The notes: a model not told the origin generated them from the letters alone. 64,000 nt of DNA from Streptomyces sp. NBC_00358 (GCF_036099295.1 NZ_CP107976.1:4650001-4714000), one strand, 5' to 3'. Positions 1 through 8,135 are shown, counted from the stretch's first letter. Numbers and translations are program-made.

Positions 1-731
1 CGGTGCCGGGGGTGACCTGGAAGACGATCCGCACGCCGTCGACCGTCTCCGTCTGGCCGGTGCGGGTGATGTCCAGGGTCGGCGGTACGAGCGTCAGGGT
101 GCCGCTGGAGACCGCGGGGCCGAGCCCCGTGCTGATCTGGCCGTCGGGCGCCTTGGGCAGATGGTCGCCGTACATGTAGCCGGCGCGGCGGATCATGGCG
201 TTGCCCGCGTGGACGTTCTCGCTGACCGCGTGCTCCAGGAAGCCCTCCGGCGCGATGACCGGGACGCCCTCCTCCGTGCCGTGCGGCAGCACTCCGCGGG
301 CGCCGCCGAAGTGGTCGGCGTGCGAGTGGGTGTAGATCAGACCGGTGACGGGGCGTGCTCCCCGGTGCTCGCGGTACAGGGCGAGCGCGGCGGCGGCGGT
401 CTCCGCGCAGAGCAGCGGATCGATGACGATCACTCCGCGGTCGCCCTCGACGAGTGTCATGTTGGAGATGTCGAGGCCCCGTACCTGGTACACGCCCTCG
501 GTGACCTCGTACAGGCCCCGGCGCGCGCAGAGCTGGGCCTGCCGCCACAGACTCGGATGCGCGGTCCCCGGACACTCACCGTCGAGGAACTCGTACGCCT
601 CGCTGTCCCATCACCCGCCCGTCCTCCGCCCGGACCACAGCGGGCCCGAACACCGCGAGCAACCCCCGGTCGGCGTTCTCGAAGTCGGCGACGTCGTCGA
701 ACGGCAGCTCATCACGCGAGGAAGTCGTCAT
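1..731 (-). pseudogene. MBL-fold alkyl/aryl-sulfatase, frameshifted and cut by window edge
   Basis: On the minus strand an ATG at 731 opens a frame whose product begins MTTSSRDELPFDDVADFENA. It reads 40 codons to position 612 and then loses frame. One base later (TGG at 610-608) the expected continuation WDSEAYEFLDGECPGTAHPS resumes and stays open to the window edge. This part contains the metallo-beta-lactamase motif THSHADHFGG. The block order (ADRG..., WDSEAYEFLDG..., SLWRQAQL, GLYEVTEGVYQVRGLD, zinc motif) is that of linear alkyl-sulfatases of the SdsA1/BDS1 family, which hydrolyse sulfate esters. The frame break (one extra or two missing bases near 611) makes this a pseudogene or a sequencing error. 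The C-terminal dimerisation and SCP-2-like domains lie outside the window. Confidence 0.75.
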
Positions 732-908
732 CCACCCAGCCTCGACCGGGGCAGGGCGGGAGGCATGCGGTGTGGGCCGTCGTGCCGGAGGGCAGTCGGT
801 GACACACGTGGCCGGTCCGGGCCGCCACGCACCGCGGCCCCGGCAACCTGTGGTGGGGCTGCCGCGGGCTGAGGTGGCGGGCCGGGGTGTTACGTCATTG
901 CTTGCTAG

Positions 909-1130
909 TCAGAGCCGGTCCATCCGGGTGTAGGGGCTCAGGACGCGGACCTGGCGGGCGCCGAAGTCGACGAGCATCGCGATGCCCTCTTCGACGCCGA
1001 CGATCGTGCCCAGGCCGTACTGGTCGTGGGAGACGCGGTCTCCGAGGCTGAACTCCTTGGCCACGGGGACGACGGGTGCGGCGAAGGGGCTGGTGGGCAG
1101 GTGGCGCCGGGGCGCGGAGGATTTACTCAT
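909..1130 (-). CDS. Small Tudor/SH3-like barrel protein
   Basis: A 73-residue protein. The first 25 residues are basic and proline-rich, followed by a compact beta-barrel signature (GDRVSHDQYGLGTIVGVEEG, then MLVDFGARQVRVLSPYTRM). This resembles the C-terminal Tudor-like domain of UvrD/PcrA helicases and CarD-like modules, which bind RNA polymerase or nucleic acid. Here the domain stands alone. Small proteins of this type are common in Streptomyces, but I know of no assigned function. It has an ATG start at 1130 and is followed by the frameshifted sulfatase. The family resemblance is from the motif only. Confidence 0.75.
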   Translation of the reverse strand: MSKSSAPRRHLPTSPFAAPVVPVAKEFSLGDRVSHDQYGLGTIVGVEEGIAMLVDFGARQVRVLSPYTRMDRL

Positions 1131-1566
1131 CGTGATTCCAGTATGGGCCCTATTCCGGTGGGCGGTAGGGCTTGATGGTCTCGATCCCGCTCCGACTCGA
1201 CGTCCCGCACCGCTCGGGAACGCGGTGGGCGGGGACCCCGGTGTACGGTCCCCGCCCGGCAGGCCGCGCGTTCACTGAGGTCAGCCGTCGGGGCGGCCGG
1301 TCCGCGATCATTCCGGTTCGCGGACCGGTTCACCGGGCGCGCCTGTCGTGGACCGGACAGGCCACGGCGGCGGGTCGGGACCCGCCGGAACCGGGGTGCG
1401 GACCGTCGGTACGGCGGGGTCCCCGGGGGAGGCGTACGCCCGCGCGGGCGCTCCGCCCGCCCCTCGGGACCCCGGGATGCCGGGGTCCCGCCCGGGGGAA
1501 CGTGCACCGTGCGGCCGGGCCGGGGCGCCTGCCGCGAGCGGATCCGGGCGGCGCGCACGACTCCCG
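1131..1566. other. Intergenic stretch with two hairpins, no gene seen
   Basis: This 436-bp gap separates the GT51 gene from the Tudor-like gene. No reading frame here has recognisable protein features. Two perfect 11-bp inverted repeats are present: 1227-1237 with 1247-1257 (9-base loop) and 1297-1307 with 1318-1328 (10-base loop). Either could end the leftward sigma/membrane-protein/GT51 transcript. The 5' part probably carries the promoter of the 73-residue gene. Confidence 0.5.
1227..1257 (-). terminator. GC-rich hairpin, probable terminator of the GT51 operon
   Basis: Perfect 11-bp stem (GGGCGGGGACC with GGTCCCCGCCC) around a 9-base loop, downstream of the leftward operon. There is no clear T tract, as is usual in Streptomyces. 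A second 11-bp hairpin lies at 1297-1328. Confidence 0.4.
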
Positions 1567-3354
1567 TCAGCCCCCGGACGTCGCGACGGCGCCCCGGCCC
1601 GGCCGCACGGTGACGGGATCGAGCCGGTTCATGACGCCCGCCACCATCTCGGCGGCCGAGTTCGCCGCCGTGGAGGGGAGCTGGGCGATCCGGGCCGGGT
1701 GCCGGCCGTGGGCGGGATGCTGGGCGAAGAGGGCGACCGTGGTGGACAGTCTCGCGTCGTACATGGTCTGCCACAGGGTGCGGGTTCCGGCGCCCCCGGT
1801 GAACACGCCCCAGGTCCCGCCGGACGGGTGCAGGAGTTTGGTGACGAGCTGCACGGTGGACGGGCCCATCACGGTGCGGGTGCGCGGCCGGGCGGTGTAG
1901 AGGGTCCGGCCGTCCCGGGTGATCCTCTGGACGGTGTACGGCTCGGCGTAGGTGCCGCCGGCCGCCGCCGTGGCGTACGCCGCCGACAGCGAGAGCGGAG
2001 TGGGCGCGGCGCGCTTGGGAAGGTCGGCCAGGGGAGGGCCGAGCCTGGCCCGGGTGAACGGCTCCATCGCCGTACCCGCCTCCACCGCTCCGGCCAGCGC
2101 GTCGTTGAACGGCTGCCGGGCGTAGTCCGCGCCCCCGTACAGCACGCGGATCGCGCCGTCGCCCGGCACCAGCGCCACGATCGTGGAGTGCAGGCTGACG
2201 CCCTTGACGCCCGCCGGATCGGCGGCCGATTCCGCCGCCGCGTCCTGGGCGGCGAGGTCGAAGGTGGTGCGGACGGTGTATCCGCCGCGAGCCAGTTCGT
2301 CCTGGGTGATGCCGAGCCGGTCCGCGGCCTCCGCGGCGGCGACGTCGATCAGGTACTGGCGCTGGCCGTCCGTGGCCCCGGGCGGATAGAAGCGGAACGC
2401 CGGAAGGCGGGCCGCGGCGCGCTGCGCCGGTGTGATCGCCCCGCTGTCGGCCATCGCGTCCAGCACCCACTCCCAGCGGCGCGTGAGTTTCGCCGTCACG
2501 GCCGCGTCCGAGCCCGCCTTCTCGTAGTACGAGGGGATGTTGATGACGGCGGCGAGGGCGGCGCCCTGGCTGACCGTCAGCCTGGCGGCGTCGACGCCGA
2601 AGTAGTTGCGCGCCGCGGCCTGGATGCCCGCGGCGCCGCGGCCGAAGTAGACCGTGTTGAGGTAGCCCTCCAGGATCTCGTTCTTGGACCGGGTGCGGTC
2701 CAGTTTGACCGCGATCAGCGCCTCGCGCGCCTTGCGGGACAGCGACTGCTGGGGACTGAGCAGGGCGTTCTTCACGTACTGCTGGGTGATCGTGGAGCCG
2801 CCCTGCCGGCCGCCGCCGCTCAGCGTCGACCAGGCCGCCCGGACGATCGCGGTCGGCGAGACCCCGGTGTCCGTACGGAAGGAACGATTCTCCGCGGCGA
2901 TCACCGCCTCCTGGACATGCCTCGGCACCTGGGCGAGCGGGACCGCCTGCCGGTCCACCGGACCGCGCCGCCCCAGATAGTCACCCCGGCTGTCGACGAA
3001 GACCGTGCTCTGCATCGCCGTCTCCGGGTGCGGCTCGGGAATCAGGGTGAGCCGGTACGCCACCACCACCGCGCCCGCGAGCGTGAGCACGAGGGCCAGC
3101 AGGACGGTCAGCGCGCGGCGCAGCCGACGGCCGCGGGTACGGCGGGCCTTCACGCGCCGGGCCCGCAGGACGCGGCCGAGCCCGGACCGGACGCGGACGC
3201 GGGGGCCCGGGGGCGCGCTCGCCGCGGCGCCGGCGGTCCCGCTCCCGGCCCGTGTCCCACGCCAGGACGGCATCCCGCGCGCGGCCCGTGAACCCCGCAC
3301 AGCCCGTGAACCCCTCACAGGTCGCGGCCCCCGCACGCCTCCCCGGCCCCTCAC
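1567..3354 (-). CDS. GT51 peptidoglycan glycosyltransferase with degenerate transpeptidase domain
   Basis: A 595-residue bitopic class A PBP-like protein. It has a basic cytoplasmic tail (residues 1-80) with RG-rich repeats, one membrane segment (about 81-100) and a GT51 domain (about 110-290). The GT51 motifs are intact: AAENRSF with the probable catalytic Glu155, GGSTITQQYVKN at 186-197, RSKNEILEGYLNTVYFG with Glu226, and the AAARNYFG block. The C-terminal transpeptidase-like region (about 385-550) lacks the active site. Where SxxK is expected the sequence is GTAMEPF (T428...E431), no SxN is seen, and the KTGT region reads GGAGT. It probably polymerises glycan without cross-linking. The GTG start overlaps the upstream stop by 4 bp; an in-frame ATG lies 27 codons in. 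Confidence 0.85.
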   Translation of the reverse strand: MRGRGGVRGPRPVRGSRAVRGSRAARGMPSWRGTRAGSGTAGAAASAPPGPRVRVRSGLGRVLRARRVKARRTRGRRLRRALTVLLALVLTLAGAVVVAYRLTLIPEPHPETAMQSTVFVDSRGDYLGRRGPVDRQAVPLAQVPRHVQEAVIAAENRSFRTDTGVSPTAIVRAAWSTLSGGGRQGGSTITQQYVKNALLSPQQSLSRKAREALIAVKLDRTRSKNEILEGYLNTVYFGRGAAGIQAAARNYFGVDAARLTVSQGAALAAVINIPSYYEKAGSDAAVTAKLTRRWEWVLDAMADSGAITPAQRAAARLPAFRFYPPGATDGQRQYLIDVAAAEAADRLGITQDELARGGYTVRTTFDLAAQDAAAESAADPAGVKGVSLHSTIVALVPGDGAIRVLYGGADYARQPFNDALAGAVEAGTAMEPFTRARLGPPLADLPKRAAPTPLSLSAAYATAAAGGTYAEPYTVQRITRDGRTLYTARPRTRTVMGPSTVQLVTKLLHPSGGTWGVFTGGAGTRTLWQTMYDARLSTTVALFAQHPAHGRHPARIAQLPSTAANSAAEMVAGVMNRLDPVTVRPGRGAVATSGG

Positions 3355-4088
3355 GGCCGGTACTTCTGGCTCACGAGCACCGCTCCCGAGGTGTCGTACA
3401 CCGTGACTCTCCGGGGGTCCCAGGACGGAGGGTCGTCCGGGGCCGGGCTGGGCGGCGCCGGGGTCATCACGTACCAGGCGCCCCAGCCGGGCTTGCCCGC
3501 GAGGGTGAGTGCGGTGGCGTGGAGGACGCCCGCGGGGGTCGTGACCTCGACGCGGGCCGGCTCGCCCGAGCCGATGAACACCCCGGACAGGAACGTGCGG
3601 CCGTCGTTGCGATAGGACGCCTGGAGCGAGACGCGGGGGCCGACCCGGCTGAGGTAGTCGTCCGTGACGCCGTGGGACTGGACGGGCATGCCCGGTTCGG
3701 TCCAGCGCGAGCCGTCCTTCGTCAGCCAGATCTCGGTGCCGGACGCCACCCGGACCCGCTCGCCGGACGCCACGACCCGCACCCGCCCGGCGCTCTCGGC
3801 GGGAGAGGGAGCAGCGCTGCCGCCGTGGGCGGCGGGCGCGTTCACGGACTCACCGGGCCCGAAGGGAACGCCGTCGCGGATCCCGGCCACGGCGAGCGGC
3901 ACCAGCAGCGCCCCGCAGGCGGCCCCCAGCACGGCGGTCCTGCGGCGGCGCCGGCGTCGGCGCCCCTCGCGTTCGATGGCGAGCAGCGGCACGGCGGACG
4001 GGGTGACGTCGTACGCGGCGTCGGCGAACACCTCGCGCAGCCGCTCGGCCTCGGCCGACATGCGCGCGGAACGGGACGAGTGGTTCAT
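3351..4088 (-). CDS. Single-pass membrane protein, sigma-factor partner (possible anti-sigma)
   Basis: A 245-residue protein of unrecognised family. An acidic, cytoplasmic N-terminus of about 40 residues is followed by a long arginine run (RRRRRRRR near 43-50) and one membrane helix (about 51-70). A Pro/Ala/Ser-rich linker then leads to a beta-rich extracytoplasmic domain (about 95-245) rich in Trp and Gly. Its ATG overlaps the sigma-factor stop by 4 bp, and its own stop overlaps the GT51 start by 4 bp, so the three genes are almost certainly co-translated. Position and topology fit a membrane anti-sigma factor or envelope sensor. No ZAS zinc motif (HxxxCxxC) is present, so the anti-sigma role is inference. 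Confidence 0.7.
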   Translation of the reverse strand: MNHSSRSARMSAEAERLREVFADAAYDVTPSAVPLLAIEREGRRRRRRRRTAVLGAACGALLVPLAVAGIRDGVPFGPGESVNAPAAHGGSAAPSPAESAGRVRVVASGERVRVASGTEIWLTKDGSRWTEPGMPVQSHGVTDDYLSRVGPRVSLQASYRNDGRTFLSGVFIGSGEPARVEVTTPAGVLHATALTLAGKPGWGAWYVMTPAPPSPAPDDPPSWDPRRVTVYDTSGAVLVSQKYRP

Positions 4089-4636
4089 GGGCGTGCTCCG
4101 GAGACGAAGGGACGGCCGGCGAACACCGGGTGGGCGCGCAGCGCCTGCAGACCGCGCCGGGCGTGGGTCTTGACGGTGCCGACCGAGCAGCCGAGCAGTT
4201 GAGCCGTCTCGGCCTCGCCCAGGTCCTCCCAGTAGCGCAGCACCAGGACGGCGCGCTGCCGCGCCGAAAGCGCGGCCAACGCGGTGTCCAGAGCGGCCCG
4301 TTGGGTGACCGCCTCGGCGTGTCCGGGGTCGCGCTGGTGCGCCCGCTCGGGCACGAAGGGCATCAGGAGCTGCGCGACCCGTCTCTTGCGGATGCGGCTG
4401 AGGTTGTTGTTGACCAGCGAGCGGCGTACGTAGAAGTCGACGTCGTCGCTCGGGATGCGCCGCCAGCGGGAGTACACCTTGGCCAGCGTGGTCTGGACGA
4501 GATCCTCGGCGTCGTGGAAGTCGCCGGTGAGCAGGTGCGCGGTGCGCACCAGGCGAGGCCAGGCAGCACCGGCGTAGGCGGCGAAGTCGCCGCTTTCCGC
4601 GGTGGGCCGGGAGGTGTCGGTGAGGCTGTGCGGCAC
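4085..4636 (-). CDS. SigE-family (ECF-type) RNA polymerase sigma factor
   Basis: A 183-residue sigma factor. Region 2 is ARLVRTAHLLTGDFHDAEDL-type sequence followed by VQTTLAKVYSRW. Region 4 has a helix-turn-helix at EAETAQLLGCSVGTVKTHAR. The motif order and length match the actinobacterial SigE-family ECF group. The frame is open well upstream, but the GTG at 4636 (VPHSL...) has a GAGGGA ribosome-binding sequence about 9 bases before it and gives the usual family length. The gene heads an operon with a membrane protein and a GT51 glycosyltransferase, which suggests control of envelope assembly. Three 27-bp direct repeats lie 180-260 bp upstream. Confidence 0.85.
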   Translation of the reverse strand: MPHSLTDTSRPTAESGDFAAYAGAAWPRLVRTAHLLTGDFHDAEDLVQTTLAKVYSRWRRIPSDDVDFYVRRSLVNNNLSRIRKRRVAQLLMPFVPERAHQRDPGHAEAVTQRAALDTALAALSARQRAVLVLRYWEDLGEAETAQLLGCSVGTVKTHARRGLQALRAHPVFAGRPFVSGARP

Positions 4637-4817
4637 GACCTGCGGTCCCTCGGGTCGGGTGCGTGGGGGGTGGTTCGGGGCGAGGGAGCGATCACCCTCT
4701 GCGTCCCGGTCAAAACGGACAACTCCTCGTGATGTGGCTGACGTTCGGGCGACGGGAGGACGCCCCTCCCCCGTACAAACTCCCGGCGCCCCAGGTCCGG
4801 ATGACACCGCCCGACGA

Positions 4818-4894
4818 TTTTCCGCACGGATGTACGTCAGCCGATCTTCCGCACGGACGCACGTCAGTCACTTTTCCGCGCGGGTGTACGTCAG
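4818..4894. repeat. Three tandem 27-bp direct repeats
   Basis: Units of 23 conserved bases begin at 4818, 4845 and 4872, exactly 27 bp apart. All match YTTCCGCRCGGRYGYACGTC with few differences. The last copy touches the stop codon of the L,D-transpeptidase gene, and the array lies between that gene and the sigma-factor start. Function is unknown. It could bind a regulator, or be a duplication of the transpeptidase 3' end, since each unit carries TGACGT on the minus strand in the same phase as the stop. Confidence 0.8.
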
Positions 4895-5847
4895 TTGAGC
4901 GCGCTCGCCGCCCGCCATCGGTCCCAGCTCAGGTTCCAGTCGCCGTAGCCGTTGCCGACGGCGACGGTCTCCCGGGAGCCGACGACCGTGACGACGTCGC
5001 CGGGGACGACCTCGTCGTAGAACGCCTTCGCGGGGCCGCCGGTGGCGAGTCCGACGCAGCCGTGCGTGACGTTCCGGACCCCGCCGTAGGTGTTCGCCTT
5101 CGGGTTCTGGTGGAGGTAGGTGCCCGAGGCGGTGAGGTGCACGGCGTAGTAGTAATAGCCCGCGTACGCGTCGCCGTAGCCGACGGACCGGGAGTTCATG
5201 AAGACCCTGGGCGCCTTGTCGGAGACGACCATCGTGCCGTTCCAGGTGTCCATGCCCGGCGCGACCGCGGTGATCGGGACGCGGCGCGACGAACCGGCCG
5301 TCTTGAGCGTCATGAAGTGTGTACGGACATCCACTGTGGCGACGAGGGAGCGGCCCACCGTGAAATGCCTAGTGATTCCGGCCCCCACCCGGACGGTCAC
5401 CGCCGTGCCGGGCTTCCAGTACACGCGGGGCCGGAAGTCGACGCGCTGCCCGTCGGCGAGGTTACGGTCCCGGACCCAGCCCCAGGCCCCCTCGACCTCG
5501 GCGGTCACCTTCAACCGTCGTTCCAAATCCGCCCGTTCGGCCATCGGGACCGGATGGTCGAAGGTCACCGATATCGGCATGCCGACGCCCACGGTCTGCC
5601 CGTCGGCGATGTTGACGTGCGCGCCCGCCAGGGATGCGAGCGGGGTGGCGGAGGGACTGGGCCGGGCCTTGCCCGCGGGGCTCGCGGTCCCGGTGGCGGC
5701 CGGTCCGCCGCCCGGACCGGCTCCCGTGTCCCCGCCGTCCGCCGCCGCCCGCGCCGAACACCCGGTCAGCGCGAGCGCGCACACGGCCGCCGCCGCGCCC
5801 CAGGCGCGGGTGGACCGGCCGCGGCCGCCTCTCAGTCCCGTGAACAT
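4891..5847 (-). CDS. L,D-transpeptidase lipoprotein (Ig-like + YkuD)
   Basis: A 318-residue protein starting at ATG 5847, preceded by a strong GGGGGA. The N-terminus is a lipoprotein signal peptide ending in the lipobox LTGC (Cys30), followed by a Gly/Ala/Pro-rich linker. An Ig-like domain (about 75-165) precedes the YkuD catalytic domain (about 168-290). The active-site block is NVTHGCVGLATG, with His262 and nucleophile Cys264. The usual Ser before His is Thr here. These enzymes form 3-3 peptidoglycan cross-links outside the membrane. The C-terminal WNLSWDRWRA tail is typical of Streptomyces members. The gene lies between two sigma-factor operons and reads away from the ECF sigma gene at 5959. 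Confidence 0.92.
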   Translation of the reverse strand: MFTGLRGGRGRSTRAWGAAAAVCALALTGCSARAAADGGDTGAGPGGGPAATGTASPAGKARPSPSATPLASLAGAHVNIADGQTVGVGMPISVTFDHPVPMAERADLERRLKVTAEVEGAWGWVRDRNLADGQRVDFRPRVYWKPGTAVTVRVGAGITRHFTVGRSLVATVDVRTHFMTLKTAGSSRRVPITAVAPGMDTWNGTMVVSDKAPRVFMNSRSVGYGDAYAGYYYYAVHLTASGTYLHQNPKANTYGGVRNVTHGCVGLATGGPAKAFYDEVVPGDVVTVVGSRETVAVGNGYGDWNLSWDRWRAASALN

Positions 5848-5958
5848 GGTGATCCCCCTGTTGTGTGTTTCGATGTGCGACGTACGGGACCTGTACGCGC
5901 GACGGGGACGGGCGGGTTGCACACGGCCGCCCGAACTGCGGAAATTCCGGCGGGGGGC

Positions 5959-6516
5959 ATGACCGAGGAAGAGTTCGACGCGTTCTACGCGACCGCGTTT
6001 CCCCGGCTGACCGGCCAGCTCTACGCGTTCACGGGGGACCACGGCGAGGCGCAGGACGTCGTCCAGGAGGCGTTCGTCCGCGCCTGGGACCGACGGCGGG
6101 AGTTCCTCGCCGACGGAGCGCCCGAAGCGTGGATACGGACGGTGGCGACGCGGCTCGCGGTGAGCCGCTGGCGCCGTGCGCGCCGCTGGCTGGAACTGGT
6201 GCGGCACACAGGGCCGTCCGACCACGCCCCGGGCCCCGGACCCGAGCGCACCGCGCTCATAACCGCGCTGCGTACGCTGCCCGAAGCACAGCGGATGGCG
6301 ATCGTTCTGCACCATCTGTACGACTTGAGTGTCGAGCAGGTAGCCTCCGAAACCGGTGCCCCCGTGGGCACGGTCAAGGCCCGGCTCTCACGCGGCCGGA
6401 CGGCGCTGGCACGGGTGCTCTCGGAGAAATCGGCGGACTCGGTCGGCTCCGCGCGTCCGCTGGACTCCGCGGGCGTGCCGGGCAAGGGGGAGAGGGAGGA
6501 CGACCGTGTCCGATGA
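5959..6516 (+). CDS. ECF RNA polymerase sigma factor
   Basis: A 185-residue sigma-70 family factor. Region 2 (residues 1-75) contains GEAQDVVQEAFVRAWDRRRE. Region 4 (about 95-150) ends in SVEQVASETGAPVGTVKARL, the recognition helix-turn-helix. The ATG at 5959 has a GGGGGG element immediately upstream. The frame extends far upstream, but those residues have no sigma homology. The gene overlaps the following gene by 11 bp and is divergent from the L,D-transpeptidase (111 bp between starts). The partner membrane protein and the neighbouring wall enzyme suggest an envelope regulon. Confidence 0.88.
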   Translation: MTEEEFDAFYATAFPRLTGQLYAFTGDHGEAQDVVQEAFVRAWDRRREFLADGAPEAWIRTVATRLAVSRWRRARRWLELVRHTGPSDHAPGPGPERTALITALRTLPEAQRMAIVLHHLYDLSVEQVASETGAPVGTVKARLSRGRTALARVLSEKSADSVGSARPLDSAGVPGKGEREDDRVR

Positions 6517-7267
6517 ACTCACCTCCGAACTAAGGGAGCTGGCGGCAGAGGGCGAGCGGCTGCCGACGCTGACCGGTGCGGAGATCCGCGGCCGGGCGGT
6601 ACGCCGCCGACGCCGACGCCGTACGGCACTGGGCGCGGGCGGCGCCTCCGCGGCCGGAGTCGTGGCCCTGGTCGTCGCGGTGAGCCTGGGCGGCGGCACC
6701 CCGCACCGGAATCCGCTCCCGGTCGCCAGTCCCACCACCGGCCCGAGCACCGCCTCCGACCGGAGCCTCCCGCCGACGGCGCCGGCGCCGGTCGCCACGA
6801 TCGACCTGGGCCGACGCGTGGTCTCGGTCGCCGGCCGCGAACTGACGCTCACCTCCGACAGCCTGACGGGTTACGTGCCGACCCTCCGGTCGACGGTCAC
6901 CGTCAAGAAGGCCTCCATGAAGGTCTCCAGCAGGATCGTCGGACTCGGCGACGCGTACAGCCTCAATGCCTCCTGGGCGGTCGAACTCAGCGCCCCCGAC
7001 GGCACGACGGACTACGTCGGCGCCATGCCGGGCGACGCGAAGGTCGTCCACGACCAGCCGCGCGGCTGGATCGGCCTGCGCGAGGCCGACGCCAAGTGGC
7101 TGTACGAGCGGCTCGCACTCGGCTCGGCGGTCGAGATCAAACCGTCGAGCGGCGGACCCTCCTCGCCGGACCCGGCATCGGCGGACCAGGGCACGGTGAC
7201 GGCGGGCACGGGCACGGGCCTGGTCACAGGCTCGGGGGCGCCGGACTCCGGAACCTCGGGCCGCTAG
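6506..7267 (+). CDS. Membrane protein with cysteine-less YkuD-like domain, sigma partner
   Basis: A 253-residue protein from GTG 6506, overlapping the sigma gene by 11 bp. The N-terminal cytoplasmic segment (1-32) looks anti-sigma-like. A poly-Arg run and a membrane helix (about 41-63) follow, then a Pro/Ser/Thr linker and an extracytoplasmic domain (about 97-215). The block PRGWIGLREADAKWLYERL aligns by eye with the L,D-transpeptidase active-site block (HGC-[IV]GL-x3-DAKW[FL]Y). The catalytic His and Cys are replaced by Arg186 and Trp188. It may be a non-catalytic sensor or anti-sigma factor built on a YkuD fold. The low-complexity C-terminal tail overlaps the convergent hydrolase gene by 44 bp. 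Function is inference. Confidence 0.72.
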   Translation: MSDELTSELRELAAEGERLPTLTGAEIRGRAVRRRRRRRTALGAGGASAAGVVALVVAVSLGGGTPHRNPLPVASPTTGPSTASDRSLPPTAPAPVATIDLGRRVVSVAGRELTLTSDSLTGYVPTLRSTVTVKKASMKVSSRIVGLGDAYSLNASWAVELSAPDGTTDYVGAMPGDAKVVHDQPRGWIGLREADAKWLYERLALGSAVEIKPSSGGPSSPDPASADQGTVTAGTGTGLVTGSGAPDSGTSGR

Positions 7268-8120
7268 CGCGCCGGGCGGGCGCGCCCCCGACACCGGCGT
7301 ACGCGTCGGCCTGTGCGCCGAAGAGCCCGTCGAGGTGCGCGTCGAGGGCGGCGAACGTCGCCTCGGGCCGCTCGATGTGCGGCAGATGGCCGGCCTCGGC
7401 GATCGGCTCGAACCACCCTCGCGCGAACGCCCGCGCGTAGGCCCGCCCGTACGCGGGCGTGACGATCCGGTCGCTCTCGCCCCACAGCACGAGGGCCGGG
7501 ACCCGCACCCGGCCGAGCCGGTTCAGGAGCTTCGGGTCGTGCATGTACGGGTCGCCGGCCAGCACCCGCATGGTGGCCATGTTGGCCCGCTGGACCGCGA
7601 TCCGCTCCTCGGTGAGGGTGGCGGGGTCCACGGCGAACCGGGCCGGATCGTGGAAGGAGTACGTGGCGATCTCGTCCGGCCGGAGCCCGAAGACGTCGCG
7701 GACCGGCTCGCCCGGGACGGCCACGCCCGCCGCGTTGACCAGGACCAGCGAGCCGATCACGGCGCCGTCGTCGCGGAAGGCCATCTCGGCGGCGGTCCAG
7801 CCGCCGAGCGAGGAGCCGACGACGAGGACGTCACGGTGGCCCTCGTCCCTGAGCCAGTGCAGATAGGCGATCGCCAGGTCGTCGACGCCGGTGAACCAGT
7901 CGGGGCGCTCGGTCCCGTTCCAGCCGGGGTGCGTGGGCACGACGGCGCGCATTCCGTGCCGGCCGGCCAGATGCCCGGCGATGCCCTGGACGGTGGCGGG
8001 CCCGCCACCGCCGTGCAGGACCAGCGCGAGCGGGCCGTCCGCGGGGCCGGTCTCGGTGAGGGTGAGGGAAAGGTCGGGGCGCTGGTGGACGGTACGGGTT
8101 CGCATCTCGGTGTCGGTCAT
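7224..8120 (-). CDS. Alpha/beta hydrolase
   Basis: A 298-residue alpha/beta-hydrolase fold enzyme. The oxyanion block VLHGGGGP, the nucleophile elbow GSSLGGW, the acid region LWGESDRIVTP and the terminal His in EAGHLPHIERP form a complete Ser-Asp-His triad. The ATG at 8120 gives the family-typical length. The substrate cannot be predicted. The gene is divergent from a MarR regulator with only 63 bp between starts. An ATACGTAT palindrome sits in that gap, so the regulator probably controls this gene. The last 44 bp overlap the 3' end of the convergent membrane-protein gene. Confidence 0.88.
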   Translation of the reverse strand: MTDTEMRTRTVHQRPDLSLTLTETGPADGPLALVLHGGGGPATVQGIAGHLAGRHGMRAVVPTHPGWNGTERPDWFTGVDDLAIAYLHWLRDEGHRDVLVVGSSLGGWTAAEMAFRDDGAVIGSLVLVNAAGVAVPGEPVRDVFGLRPDEIATYSFHDPARFAVDPATLTEERIAVQRANMATMRVLAGDPYMHDPKLLNRLGRVRVPALVLWGESDRIVTPAYGRAYARAFARGWFEPIAEAGHLPHIERPEATFAALDAHLDGLFGAQADAYAGVGGAPARRASGPRFRSPAPPSL

Positions 8121-8135
8121 GCGCCCCACGGTATC

